NCBI GenBank assembly: GCA_963921425.1
Contig: OY992836.1
Span: 13,719,614 to 13,783,613, forward strand
Length of the DNA stretch: 64,000 nt
Reading direction: 5' to 3'
From: Dryas octopetala
Lineage: Eukaryota; Streptophyta; Magnoliopsida; Rosales; Rosaceae
Shown: piece by piece, positions 23,616-36,165 of the stretch
Position numbering within the stretch: the first letter of the stretch is position 1
Layout: each line of letters opens with the position of its first letter
Translations under genes and position numbers: made by a program
The notes under the pieces: model-generated
What the model was told of the DNA's origin: nothing
Database searches by the model: none
The model's input: only the letters and a program-made list of their open reading frames with translations

Positions 23616-24812
23616 ATCAAGTCGAAATATAGAGAAGCTCCATTTCTCTCGGTGGTACAAGAAGCATGTTTTATTCTTAGGGTACTAGAAGAGATTGGAG
23701 AAGAGATTGGATTGGTTGGACATGATGGAATATAGTAGGACTGTAGGAGAGGTATTTTGTGAGAGTGAAATTTAGTGTTATCTTCTCTTGTGTCTTCGGA
23801 CATAATTTAAATGGGCCAGAGGCCAAAAACACAAAGGAAAACCAACTACTTCATGGGGTCTAGAAAGTTAGAAACCCCCCATACAAGGTACTAATTGAAT
23901 TGTGTATGTATTTCTTACATGTCTTGCAGTTAAGCTACTGAAATTTAGTTTTCATGACTAGTTGGACTGCTAGTCTCCTTATAATTGCCTGTATCTCAGA
24001 GCTTGATGTTGTTGGACTGCTGTGCTAGAGGAGATTGAATGTCCATGTACTCATACAATGTCTTCAATCAGTCCCCATAAGGTGAAAAGAAAATAAAAAC
24101 TCAACTAGTAATTTTGGTCAAGCATTAAGTAACTTTAAAACCAAGAATTGGAGGAAAATTAAAAGCAAGCATTGGGTTGTGAGTCTTGCCACTAATCAAA
24201 AGTAGAGTCATCAGTTGATAGCCATCATAATTAGATTCAACGTAGAGAGTAAAATAATGCATGCTACCATCAAATTTCTGCTGGCAATTTTGTAGCTGAG
24301 AAGTAGTACTGGGGAAACATGCATGCTACCATCATAATTAGATTCATATAAAGTCTTACCTTGGATTTATGTGTTCCAATTATGATACTAAATGAAATTT
24401 ATTTTCATGTCTACCTGGACTGCTAGTCCCTTTATAATTGACAAATATGTAATTCTACCTTTTTTTTTTGGGTAAATTTTTAGGTAGTATTGGGTTTAAA
24501 CTTTAAAGACGAGAATTAAAGAAAAGCTAAAAGCAAGCATTGGGTTTCAAAGACAAGAAGTAAAAAATAAAAGCTAAGCATTGGGTTGTGAGACTTATGA
24601 CTAATAAAGAGCTGTGACTCTTCAGTTGGTTGCAATCATAACAACGATTGCGTGTTGAGCTTATAGACTGATCATAGATTAAACCGAAAAAAAAAAGACT
24701 GATCAAAAGATTCTACCTACACATACAAATATACGCTTTGAAACTGTTCAAAAATCTACAGCTCTATTCTTCCATGAAACTATTCTTCAAAAAGCTTTGA
24801 AACCTTTCAACA
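23616..24812. other. Intergenic region between genes C and D
   Basis: No supported frame. The part near 24050 (gtactcatacaatgtctt) recurs at 34068 after gene E, showing that 3' flanks belong to the duplicated unit. The last 250 bases resemble the leader of gene B. Confidence 0.5.
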
Positions 24813-27279
24813 ATGGAAACTGATGACCGGCCAACTTTTTCTGCTACCACTCCCCATTTTTTTAAGATTATTCCTGGGGACACTTTAAGATACAGCAAAC
24901 TTGTAAGTACCTCTCTCTCTGTACTTCCTCTATAGCTAGCGAAGATTGCTTGCTGCATAATTATAATAGAAGTGAACAATGCTTGCAGCAGTTTACGTTT
25001 ACTACATTATATGTACTAATTGTAAAATGACATGGTGTATCGTGTACAGTTGGTTTTGAGCAATGGTAATTAAATTTCATCGAATAAAAATAATAAGAAG
25101 TCTCAGATTTTAAGCAGGGGACAAAATGCACATGGGGTTGGTTTCAAGATTTTTGGGCAAGTGAACTTGTTATGGTATTGTAGAGATGATTCATTTCTTG
25201 CCCAAAAAAAGATGAGAAAATGTTCTTTCAGTTTTGCTTGACATGTTCTGTTGTGCAGAGAATTCCAAAGAAATTTGTGAGGAAATATGGAGAAGATCTA
25301 TCAAACCCAGTACACCTTAAGCTTCCTAGTGGTTGCAAATGGCAAGTAGAACTGAAAAAATGCGACGGGGCGGTTTGGTTTGGGAAGGGTTGGACAGACT
25401 TCTCCGAGTTTTACCTTCTAGACTATGGCCACTTGCTGGTTTTTGGATATGAAGGGAATTCCACATTTCACGTTTGCATATTTGATAGAAGTACCACTGA
25501 GATTGAGTATCCGATGATCACTTCCGTCCGTTGCGATGGACCTGCAGACATTGATGGGGAACAAACAGTACTGCCGGCGGAGATGGAAGCAACTCAAGAT
25601 GATGTTTCTGTTGAAATTTTGGAGGACTTTCCCCCATGCCCAAAAACTAGGCAGAAGTCTCCATTACCATGTCCTCGGACTCAAAAGAAAAACAGAACAA
25701 GTTCAAGTAGTATAGCAGAGAGAACCATCAACCTGCAAAATGGGGTTCCAAAATCTGAAGTGGAAATGAAAAGTATGGAAAATATAGTTAGCTTTTACAT
25801 TATTGTGTTCTCTACCAAAAAATTAATGAGATGCAGTGTTAATTACTGTTCTTGTAATATCCTACTATATTCTTTAGCAGGGGAAGATGATTTGACCAAC
25901 AAAGAGGATGGTGGAGGCTCGTCTACCACTCAAAGGTTCTCGAAACGAACACCTGTGGTTCTTGAGAGGATGCATCCATTGACTACAAGTGAAAAAGCTA
26001 TAGCTCTTGAGAGAGCCAATGCCTTCAAATCTGAGAGCCCTTCTTTCAATGTTGTCATGCAGCCCTCTTATATCCGTAAAGGTTGTTATCTGGTAATTAA
26101 ACTTTCTATACAACGACTTGCTACTATGATGACTTCTGCTAACTTCTAAGAGTAGAAACATATATTCGTATTCTTTCTCCCAAAGATTTCTTATTCTCTA
26201 TCCTGCTTTCCTCCTTTTGTTTTAGACCGTGCCATCCGAGTTTGCAAGGAGACATCTAAACAATCATCGCGGTAACATAATCCTTCAGGTTTTGGACAGG
26301 AGAAGTACTTGGTCTGTTAATTTCATATATAAACATGCAATGCACCGATTTCAAAATGGTTGGTTGGCGTTTGTAAGGGACAATAATTTGAAAGTTGGTG
26401 ATGTGTGCGCTTTTAGTTTGATTAACAAAATTAGTCCCTTTTTCGAAGTTGTTTTTTTCCGCACCACAGAAGATGAAAATCACCCATTGTCAACAGGTAA
26501 ATTTGTCTAAGTTGTGAATTTGTGCTCCATTAAATTTGTCTGCATAATTTACACATATTTTTTGCTTTTTTAATGTAATTAATTTTGGCAGAAGGCAGGC
26601 CATGTCATAGGAGAAATTCACCAAGTCAAAAAAGAGAGAAGCCTCATACATAAAGTTGAATCCGATTGCACCATGGATTGTGAAATTGGTTTGTCAAGCT
26701 CTCTTGAAACTGGCAAGTCTAAGAGAATGTGAAATTTCCCAAATCAAGGCTAAGGAAATCTGATTTTATTTTGTATTGGTCTCACTGCAGTGAAATACAA
26801 AATGTTGAAGATTGGTGGGCATACTCAAAGCCGAAGGCCTTCATCTTTGAGGGTTCTTGAAGCTGCCAACAAGTTTGTCGCAAAGAATCCATTCTTCAGA
26901 GTCTCTCTGAAGTCAAAGTCGTCCAATCTGTTGGTAGGGTCATTGATAACATATTTATACAACTTTGCTTCAAACACAAGTACCAAATGCAAGCGAACTA
27001 CTTATGTGTATGTGTGTGTATATCTATCTTATGCAGCATGTACCAAATAGTTTTGCCAAGAGTTTCATCAAACAGCCGAAACAAACGGTCAAGCTTCAGG
27101 TCGGAGATAGATTATGGCCTGTGACTTTGATTGGTTGTAGTGTCCAGTCATCAGCTAAATTTTCGGCTGGCTGGTCTGCATTTGCAAAGGAAAATTGCTT
27201 AAGAAGAGGAGATGTTTGCATATTTGAGCTCATCAAGAGAAATAATAATGTAATGGAAGTTCACATTTTTCGAGGTTGA
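24813..27279 (+). CDS. Gene D: REM (VRN1-like) protein with three B3 domains
   Basis: Exons: 24813-24902, 25259-25772, 25881-26092, 26226-26496, 26599-26712, 26791-26933, 27037-27279, joining to 528 residues. B3-1 (about 14-110) has TTPHFFKIIPGDTL, RIPKKFVRKYGEDLS and WFGKGWTDFSEFY. The linker has one SVEILEDFPPCPKTR motif and basic KKNR. B3-2 (about 250-355) spans exons 3-4, with ALERANAFKSESPSF as in VRN1 and GWLAFVRDNNLKVGDVCAF. B3-3 (about 435-526) spans exons 6-7, with GWSAFAKENCLRRGDVCIFEL. The donor of exon 5 is GC (26713), a known minor class. The start is the only in-frame ATG of exon 1. REM proteins are nuclear DNA-binding factors; VRN1 binds DNA with little sequence specificity. 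This copy is the best reference for the ordinary REM genes here. Confidence 0.86.
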
Positions 27280-27793
27280 TTAAGCGCAAAGTAATGTCAT
27301 TTAAAGAGGTGTGTGTTGAGCTTTGCAATAATTTTGAGTAAAATTTCCTTAGCTGCTCAGTGCAGCTTGTTGCTTTGGTGTTCTTTACTATATATCACAC
27401 GAGCTAGTTAACACCAAAGAACTAGAAAGTAATGTAAAATGTGTGATTGTTTAAACTTTTTAGACTTTGATCGAAGAGATTATCTTTGTTCTTATCTCTC
27501 CATCACATTCAGGGGTACTCATTCTCTTATTATTTATTATAAACCACCATTGCAACTTTGCAAGGTATTAATTCAACTATGTATGTACATATTTATTGTG
27601 TCTTTCCAATTAAGCCACGCAAATTATTTCCATACGTACATATTTATTGTGTCTTCTAAATGTACAAGTTGGACTGCTAGTCTCCCTTATTGGCTGACTA
27701 AGTGACTATTGTCTTGGGTTATGACTGAAAGCACACACAACTAAGTCTATATTTCATGTCTATGCTTTGTCACTCAGGTCCAGCTGTTACTAT

Positions 27794-27866
27794 TGACTAT
27801 GGTTTAACTCAGTTAGACTCTGAGTGACTATGGTTAACTCAGTTAGACTCTGAGTGACTATGGTTA
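27794..27866 (+). repeat. 30-31 base tandem repeat
   Basis: Two full units and a partial third of gactatggtt(t)aactcagt followed by tagactctgagt. Non-coding, downstream of gene D. Confidence 0.8.
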
Positions 27867-28249
27867 GGCATGTCATTTTATACCCTTAACTTTTGCTCTG
27901 CTTGTTTAAGCAATCCAAACTTTTTTGATGTCAGTGCTTTAGAGATAAATATTCAAACCCTCACAACTATGGTACTGAAATTTATTTGAATGACTAGCTG
28001 GTCTCAGAGCTTGACAATATTTAACTTTGATCAAGTATTAAGTAACATTAAATCAATACTCAACAGAAAAATTGAAATCAAGCATTGGGTTGTGACCGAG
28101 TCTTGTGAGTTCTGACTGATCAAGGTTGTGAGTGTTGTGACTCTTCGTTAGATTTATAACAATGTACATTTATAAAACATCATAATCTACCATCAAACTT
28201 ATGCGGGTAATTTTCTAGCTTCAAAAACTAGAGCTTAATTTGTTCTTGC

Positions 28250-28345
28250 ATAAAACTGGTGACCATTGACAAAATATCTTAGAACTTTTGAAGTACTTCA
28301 ACGATGACTTCTCTTCGTCAGAGAATTGGTGACCGGCCATACCAA
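28250..28345 (+). pseudogene. Solo REM exon-1 remnant upstream of gene E
   Basis: An ATG at 28304 starts MTSLRQRIGDRPY, matching the first exon of the REM genes, and the preceding bases match their leaders. It then ends in unrelated sequence without the TTPHFFK part. It marks a deleted REM copy between D and E. The rest of 27280-28640 holds no supported gene. Confidence 0.65.
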
Positions 28346-28947
28346 AAAACTTGATTTTTTTCCTTAAAAGTATTATAATTTAAGAGTTAATTACATTTAA
28401 CTTTCAAAACATTAGATGACCTTTTTACTTCCGGAGGCTCGTGTTTATTCACATTTATGTTGAGTTCATTTTAAAATCTAAAGATTTTTCAGCTGAAATG
28501 GATTTCACAAGAAGAGATACCATAGTCATTAAAAAATTTGTTTTTGTTTTTGTTTTAGTCAAAGCTTGCTTTTAACTTATATCTTGACAGTCCTTTTAAA
28601 ATCAGAAGGCTCCAAGTGTAATGGAGTTTCTGAAATAGAAAAATGGTAAACACATTCCTCTTCTTCCACCACAGCCAAAACCCACCCCAAGAAAAAAGAA
28701 GCACCTTTTAGAACTAAGCAGAGGATGAGAGGATTTGTGTCCGTAAACTAGACACCCAAAAACATGAGCCTCCTAAAACCCAGAGCTCTGCCTTATTAAC
28801 ATGGATGAAATCAAAGTGTGAGTTTCAGTCTGAGCAATAAGACCTTTGCATTCCATCAGTGTCAGCCTTTCACTGTTTCACACCCCGAAAAAACCTCCCA
28901 AATCATCTCTACAAATCCACCCACCAAACTCAGTCCACTCAACTCAG

Positions 28948-31900
28948 ATGGGTTCTTCGACCCCTGCATTTCCTGACGAGAGGGCTCTTCCAGAAGGGAA
29001 GCTTGTAAGTTGAAACCTTTGCTTCACCTTTCTCATTTTTTTTTCAGCTTCTAAGTTCAAACCTTTGTGTCATTCTGTTTCTCTTCTTCTTTCAGTTTGT
29101 AAAGCTGAAACCTTTGCTTCACCTTTCTCATTTTTTTTTCAGCTTCTAAGTTCAAACCTTTGTGTCATTCTGTTTCTCTTCTTCTTTCAGTTTGTAAAGC
29201 TGAAACCTTTACCACCATGTTCACATTTCTCAACTAAAAGGAAAAAAAAAAAAAAAAAAAAAAAAGAGAAACTTGAAAGTTGCCTTCTTTTCACGTTTTT
29301 AAGCACCCAAGACGAACAAAAATCTTGTTTTGGCCTTATATTCTTTATCTATTTTCGAATATATGAAATTTTGTTATACAGTTTTCCTTGGGTATTGAGA
29401 GTACTAACTCAAATTCAAAAAGGCAAAGTATCTAAGAAAGCTGGTGATTTGTCCTACATATGTACATGATGTGAAATGTGAATTCATTTTTATTGTATTT
29501 CACACTTTATATTCTGGTGGATGGATCATGATCACGTTAAATAAAGACTCCCTAGCTAGCACATATCTCTCTGAACCATAATAGCTTTGTTTAAAATTTC
29601 TGCTTTTAAAGTTTTTCTGATCAGTTTGTTGGTTTGGTTTTGGCAATGGTATTTGAACTTTCGTAGCTATCCTTGTTGTAATCCAAACTTTACTGGTAAA
29701 GTAGTAAGGGTGGGTTGTGATGATTTCCTGCATTTACCTCTGCTTGTTTTTCCCTTTTTTGTGAAAGTTTGAGGCTTGTTTTGGCTGTGGCATATATGGT
29801 ACATATGATTAGATAAATGTTATTCAACTGAATTTCAACTTGACTGCATCTACATGCCTTCTTCTTGGTTGCTGCACAACATGTTATCCACATGTGTGCT
29901 TGATCTATATGTTACATAATTACATTTACATGCACATCTTAATTTGAGGAAGTTACTATTGCAGCAAATCCCAGAGATTGATGGGATCAAGCATGGAAAT
30001 TGCATAGCTGCAGGTTCAAAGAGGAAGAAGAACCTAGAGGACTCCCAGTGCGAACCGCTTATAAAAAGGAGAGTTTCAAAGAGGGGGAAAGTACAAGGGC
30101 ACAAGGAAAAAGAAACTGACAATAACCTCAACTTTGAAGCAATCAATCCAAAAATGACAAGACTAAGATGTCGCAATAAATCTGGAGCTGTTAAGGCCGA
30201 CACAAGCAATCATGATGCAGCTGATGTGATTGATGTTGATGATTACAATGAGATGGGTGCACTATTGACTGAGGATTTCCCAATCAACTTATCCAAAACC
30301 AAAGTTGGGAAATACATGCAAGATGCTAATAAAGATGGATACAATTTTCTTGGTGAGTATCTCCAAAAAACAGGAAATGGGTAAGTACCAACAACTTCAT
30401 TCTATATTGCACTGGCATCATAGTTAATTTTCCTTTTTATTGTGGCTAAACAGTACTGCAGGGTTCTGTAAAACTAACATATTTGCATTTCACCTAGAAC
30501 GCTGCTGGCAGTTTTCTTATCATTTGTATATCAAACGTTAGTTCTAACCACTAATTCTTGTGATGTTACTTGTCCTATGAATTAGCGTACCGTTGTGGGA
30601 GTGTGAGATAACTGCAGTTTACAAAAGGGATATTGTATCCTTAGTGCAAGACTCAGCAGTGCGTTCCAATGTAGGTGTAACTACTGCCTGAATTGTTGTT
30701 TTTCTTTTTATATATTTTTTTAATTATGGTGATTTTTCTAAAAAAAATAGATGGATTAATTATTCAAATGTCCATTTTTTTTCAGGTCATCGATTCATTT
30801 GCAACTATTTTGGGTAGAAAGCAAGCAGCACACACTGAAAGGCAAACACTATCACACTTTATGCCCTCGTATTGTTGGGTAAGAACATACAGTGCAGTTA
30901 CCTGTGTATGAAAATACCTTGTTACTTGTTAGTAACCTATATTATTTAATAATGTTTTAGTGTTAAGAAGTCAACTTAAAATATAACCTGAATTATATCT
31001 TATGCAGGATTTTATCAAAACTGGGAAGTATGATCGACTGAGACTCATGTTGTATGAAAAACTTCTTAAGAACCTTGGACGAGCTGATTTTATCTTTTTC
31101 CCATTGGCACATAAGCATCAATATCACTTCACGCTACTGATACTTAAGACGGGGGAGGGAACCTGGCATCATTACAATCCATTGTTACGAAGAGGAGGCG
31201 CTAAACGGGATCCATGCTTTGTGGAGGCAAAAAAGCTGGTAAGGATAGTACCAACCTATTGGTCTACATGAATTTTTGTATGGACTAAAATATTGAATTG
31301 TAGCATTCATGAATGCAGCATAAAGAAGTGTCAGATTTCATGAAATGCAATAAAGCAATTGCAGGTCAAGTACTGTCAACTAGAATGGTGAGACGAGAGT
31401 TTATGGGGGATGGCAAACCATTCAGTGCGAGTGTACCACTTAGAGATAATGAGAAAGAAGCATTTCAATTTTTAAGGAATGCAGAAGTTGAGTACCCATT
31501 GGTACCAAGTCCAGTTTGTCCACAACAACATGAAACATCGTAAGTGTTTTTCATATTCCTTAGATTTTGTGTTTGCTTTGCCGGTTTCTGATGGTGTAAT
31601 ATTGATTAACTTCACTTATGTGTATGGGTTCATTAACAGATTGGATTGTGGTGTGGCGGTAATGTATTTCATGGAGCATGTATCGGAAGGCTGGGTGATG
31701 GACAACCAGTTTGAGGATGGAGCCATGACAAAAATGAGAGCTAGAGTGATATCATGTTTCTTGAATGGACCAAAAAATTTGGAGATAGATTATCCAGAGG
31801 AACCCAATAGCGGTATATATGAAAAATTTGAGCATGATTGCGTGAGTACGCAGTTGGATGATGCTTCTGTTGAAATCCGAAAGGACTTTCCACCATCCCC

Positions 31901-33621
31901 AAAAACAAGAGAGAAATCCCCATTAAATGATGCTTCTGTTGAAATTTTGGAGAATTTTCCACCCCTACCATGTCCTTTGCCTCGAAAGAACAGAACTAGT
32001 TCAAGTAGTAAAGCAGAGAGCACCATCAACTTACAAAATGGGGTTCCACATCTTGAATCAGAAATGAAAAGTGTGATATCTATTTAGTTTTTTAGTTTAT
32101 AACCTTATAGTGCTTTTACCCAAACAACTAAGTAAATATCTTATTATAATCTTTAACAGGTCAAGATGATTTTCTCACACAAGAAGAGGGTGGAGGCTCG
32201 TCTAGCACTCAAAGGTTCCTAAATGGAACACTTGAAGTTCTTGGGGGGATGCTTACATTGACTAAAAGTGAAAAAGCTATAGCTCTTGAGAGTGGAGCTA
32301 TTGCTTTTCAATCTGAAAACCCTGAATTCAAGGTTGTCATGCTGCCCTCCTATATCCAAGAAGATTTTTTGGTAAGATTTCTATATAGACAACCCTGTTA
32401 TTTGGTATTAAGCAAGCTTGATACTTTTTCTCTCAAAGCAGACTCACAAATATTCTCTCTTCAAAAATTACTTAATGCCTTTCCCCTGCTTTACCTTGTT
32501 TTTTAGAGTTTCCCATGCGAGTTTGCCAAGAGTCATCTTAAGCAGCGTGCTGGGAATGTCATTCTTGGGGTTTCAAATGGAACAAGAACATGGTCTGTTG
32601 AATTCAAAACGGAGAAATCAAGAGCCCTATTCTTGTCTGGTTGGTTGGCATTTGTAAGGGACAATAATTTGAATGATGGTGATGTGTGTGTTTTTAGTTT
32701 GATGAACAAGATAAAAAATGTATTCGAAGTTGTCTTTTTCCGCAACATTGAAGCTGAAAATCGCTCCTTGTCACTAGGTAAATCTTTGATTTGTGACTTT
32801 GTACTCTGTACAATTAAAAAGGTGCAATGTTAATTATTGTTCTAGTAATATGCTATAATAATCTTTAACAGGTGAAGCTGATTTGCCCATACAAATTGAA
32901 GATGATTTGCCCATACAAATCAAAGATGATTTTCCCGTGCCAATCGAAGATGGTGGAGGTTTGTCTAGCACTCCAAGGTTCCAAAAACAAACACAAGAGG
33001 TTCTTGGGAGGATGGATACATTGACTCTGAGTGAAAAAGCTATAGCTCTTGAGAGAGGAGCTATTGCTTTCCAATCTGAAAACCCCTATTTCATGGTTGT
33101 CATACAGCCCTCCTATATCAAACAAAGTTATCTGGTAAGCTTTCTATATAGACAACCTTGTTATTTGGTAATACGCAAGCTTGATACTTTGATATTCTCT
33201 TTTCAAAAAATTACTTACCGTCTTTCCCCTGCTTTTCCTTCTTTTTTAGTATTTTCCACGAGAGTTTGCCAAGAGACATCTTAAGCAGCGTACTGGTAAT
33301 GTCATCCTTGGGGTTTCAAATGGAACAAGAACATGGTCTGTTAAATTCAAAAATGAAAAATCAATAGCCCTATTCAAGTCTGGTTGGTTGGCATTTGCAA
33401 GGGACAATAATTTGGAAGTTGGTGATGTGTGTGCTTTTACATTGATTAACAAGATTGAACTTTTATTCGAAGTTGTCTTTTTCCGCACCAAAGAAGATGC
33501 AAATTTGCCCCTTGTCACCAGGTAAATCTGTTGATTTGTGAATTTGTGATTTAATTTGTCTGCCTTATAACCTACATATCTTTTTCTTTTCAATGTAATT
33601 TTCAGGGAAGACAGGCCATGA
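28948..33621 (+). CDS. Gene E: Ulp1-like protease - B3 - B3 fusion protein
   Basis: Exons: 28948-29004, 29965-30380, 30586-30670, 30786-30878, 31008-31238, 31319-31539, 31640-32070, 32160-32371, 32507-32777, 32872-33134, 33250-33521, 33615-33621, joining to 852 residues. The N-terminal B3 body is lost as in gene C: GNCIAAG runs into SKRKKNLED. The linker has the basic KRRVSKRGK and the motif VIDVDD (30226-30243). Ulp1-like domain: His257 in QYHFTLLI, Asn274 replacing Asp, Cys371 in LDCGVAVMYFMEH. After it come a LEIDYPEE segment, two SVEI repeats, and two complete VRN1-like B3 domains (about 562-668 and 740-848). Exon 10 adds a ninefold-residue repeat of the type DDLPIQIED, three units. A C insertion near 33510 changes the last residues to LVTRP. 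Complete and undamaged, so a likely functional copy. Confidence 0.85.
29007..29205 (+). repeat. 95-base tandem duplication in intron 1 of gene E
   Basis: Two nearly identical copies of the segment starting tgaaacctttgcttcacc and ending tttcagtttgtaaagc. The second copy starts at 29106. It lies just inside the donor of exon 1. Confidence 0.9.
32880..32957 (+). repeat. 27-base in-frame tandem repeat in exon 10 of gene E
   Basis: Three units encoding GADLPIQIE-like, DDLPIQIK and DDFPVPIE. Genes A and C have a single unit at this place (GDLSMQFED; DDLPIQFKD). The repeat lengthens an acidic linker between the two B3 domains. Confidence 0.85.
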
Positions 33622-35625
33622 TAGAGGAGCAATTGATCAAGTCGAGAAAAAGAGAAGCCCCATTTCCTTCGATGGTATAAGAAGCATGTATGTTTTATTC
33701 TTAGGGTACAAGAAGAGGTTGGATTGGTTGAACTGTATGTATGTTGAACATGATAGAATATGTTAGGAGAGGTATTTTGTGAGATAAGTTTATTGTTATC
33801 TTCTCTGTGTCTTTTGTCATAGTTTATATGGGCCAGAAGCCGAAAATAAAAAGGAAAACCAACTAACTACATGACGGGGTCTAAATCCCCCATACAAGTT
33901 TGTAATTCAACTATGTATTTATTTCTTATGTCTTCCAATTAAGCTACTGAAATTTATATGCATGACTAGTTGGACTGCTAGTCCCCTTATATTTGGCTGA
34001 CTATTGCATCAGAGCTTTGATTTTGTAGCACAAGTACTTGGAGGTCGAGTGTCCATGTAGTCATGTACTCATACAATGTCTTGATTAGTCCCATAAAGTG
34101 AAGAAAGAAGTATTTCAACCTCACCTGGATCTAAGGGGCTGAGTAACGAGCACATTGCAAGAGAGTTAATATTGGCCGTAATGATAAAGCATTAAGTAAC
34201 TTCAAAAGCAAGCAGTGGCTCTTCAGTTCATAGCCATCCTTTTTAGATTCAATGTTGACAGTAAAAACATGCATTCTACCATCAAGCTTAGGTCCAATTT
34301 TCTAGCTGAGAACTAGGGAAAGAAGACAAATAATCAATCATAATTCAACATTCAATAATCCACAGCTATGTTCTTCCATAAAACTTATGACAATTGAGTA
34401 TTGACAGAGCTTCGAAACATACATTAGCTTTTGAAGTACAATCATGACTTCACTAAATATTTATCATAATTCTTTTTTTCAGTCAAACAATATAATGAAA
34501 TTCCATTCTCATTAATCATTATCATTCCAATTTTTTGTTATTACTACCAAAAATGCAAAAACCAAGCATTTTAAAACAGATTAAAACCCAGCATTGCGTC
34601 ATGAGTACCAATTAAAGTAGACCATTGAGTTGACACTTGACACTTGAGAGCAATCACTACATTTCGTCCTTGACTGTTGAGCTTTGGACAAGTACTTACT
34701 ATAAATAGATAACAGAGCGTAGATTTTTAATTGTGAATGTGACTCTTTCTGATTTAATCTACACCATCTGTATTTTCAAGGCGAGAATCCAATGGTTACA
34801 TTTCGTCCTTGACTGTTGAGCTTTGGACAAATACTTACCGACAATAGACAATAGATTTTAGGTCAAATAATACTTTTTGCCCTTATATTTTTACGAAAAT
34901 TTTATTTTAGTCCTGTATTTTTATTTTTGATGATTTTAATTTTGTACTTTTTATATGATAAATTGATAATAATTAAATTCAAATAATATTAATAGAAGCC
35001 CGTGCTTTGAACATTAATTAGTGACAATTTAAATGTTTTAGTTCATTTAAATGTCTATTTAAATCTTTACTCATCATTTAATATATTCAGTTTAATATTA
35101 AATTTTTTTATTTTGATTGCGTATAAAGGCGAGTATGAATTTATATAGACATTCAAGTGGAATAAAATGTCTAAAATACATGCTCAGGAAAAAAAAGAAA
35201 AAGACTTGGGCACATGTAATGCACGTCAAATATTTTATAATTAATTTAAATGAGATTAATAATTTAAATTTAATTACTATTGTATTGAAATTATAGAATT
35301 AAAATTATCAAAATTAAAAAAAATAGAATCAAATAAAAATTTCATGAAAATATAATATCAAAAGTGTCATGCCTAGATTTTAATTGTGAGTGTGACTCTT
35401 ACTAATTTAATCTACACCATCCGTATTTTCAAGGGGAGAATCCAATGGTTAAATTGGCATAGGTCAGCTCACGAGTTTCTAAACGCACATAACCGTCATT
35501 TTCTAGCCTTGACTAACGTTTGCTCAACTTCTTGTTTAAGCAAAATCCAAACTTAAAGGCTCTGAAACCACAGCTTTGTTCCATAAACTGGTGACCAAGT
35601 AAAGCTTTTGAACACTTCAAAAACC
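33622..35625. other. Intergenic region between genes E and F, with a REM exon-1 remnant
   Basis: An ATG at 34444 opens MTSLNI, and 34380-34450 resembles REM leaders, so a decayed exon 1 is likely. A segment near 34640-34820 is partly repeated (tttcgtccttgactgttgagctttggac, twice, and again related sequence near 35400). No other gene is supported. Confidence 0.5.
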
Positions 35626-35736
35626 ATGTCTTCTCTTCTCCGGAAAATCCATCCCTGGCCAACAGTTTCTGCTACCACTCCCCATTTTCTTAAGATCATT
35701 CAGATGAATACTTCTAGAGATATCAAACTTGTAAGC

Positions 35737-35771
<35 letters not shown>

Positions 35772-36129
35772 GCTTGTCATGCATGCAATATGTGTTGGCT
35801 ATGTTACCTATGTAAAATGTTTTTTTTAATTTAAGCTTCCATACCTTCTGTTTGTGTAGAAGGTTCCAAATAAATTTGGGAGAAAATATGGAAAACATCT
35901 TTCAAAATATGTAAATCTTAAGCTTCCAAGTGGTTTGGAATGGAAAGTAGGAGTGACAAGACGCGATGGTAAGGTTTGGTTTAAGAAGGGTTGGGCAGTG
36001 TTCTCTGAGTTTAACTCTCTAGACTATGGTCACCGGCTGGTTTTTCGATATGAAGGGAAGTCTATGTCCCAAGTTTGTATATTTGATGGAAGTAACACAG
36101 AAATTGACTATCCCGTGGAAGAAACTGAA

Positions 36130-36165
<36 letters not shown>

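Noticed and set aside
29065-29469. 134-codon frame in intron 1 of gene E
   Set aside because: Built from a 95-base tandem duplication and a poly-A run inside the intron.
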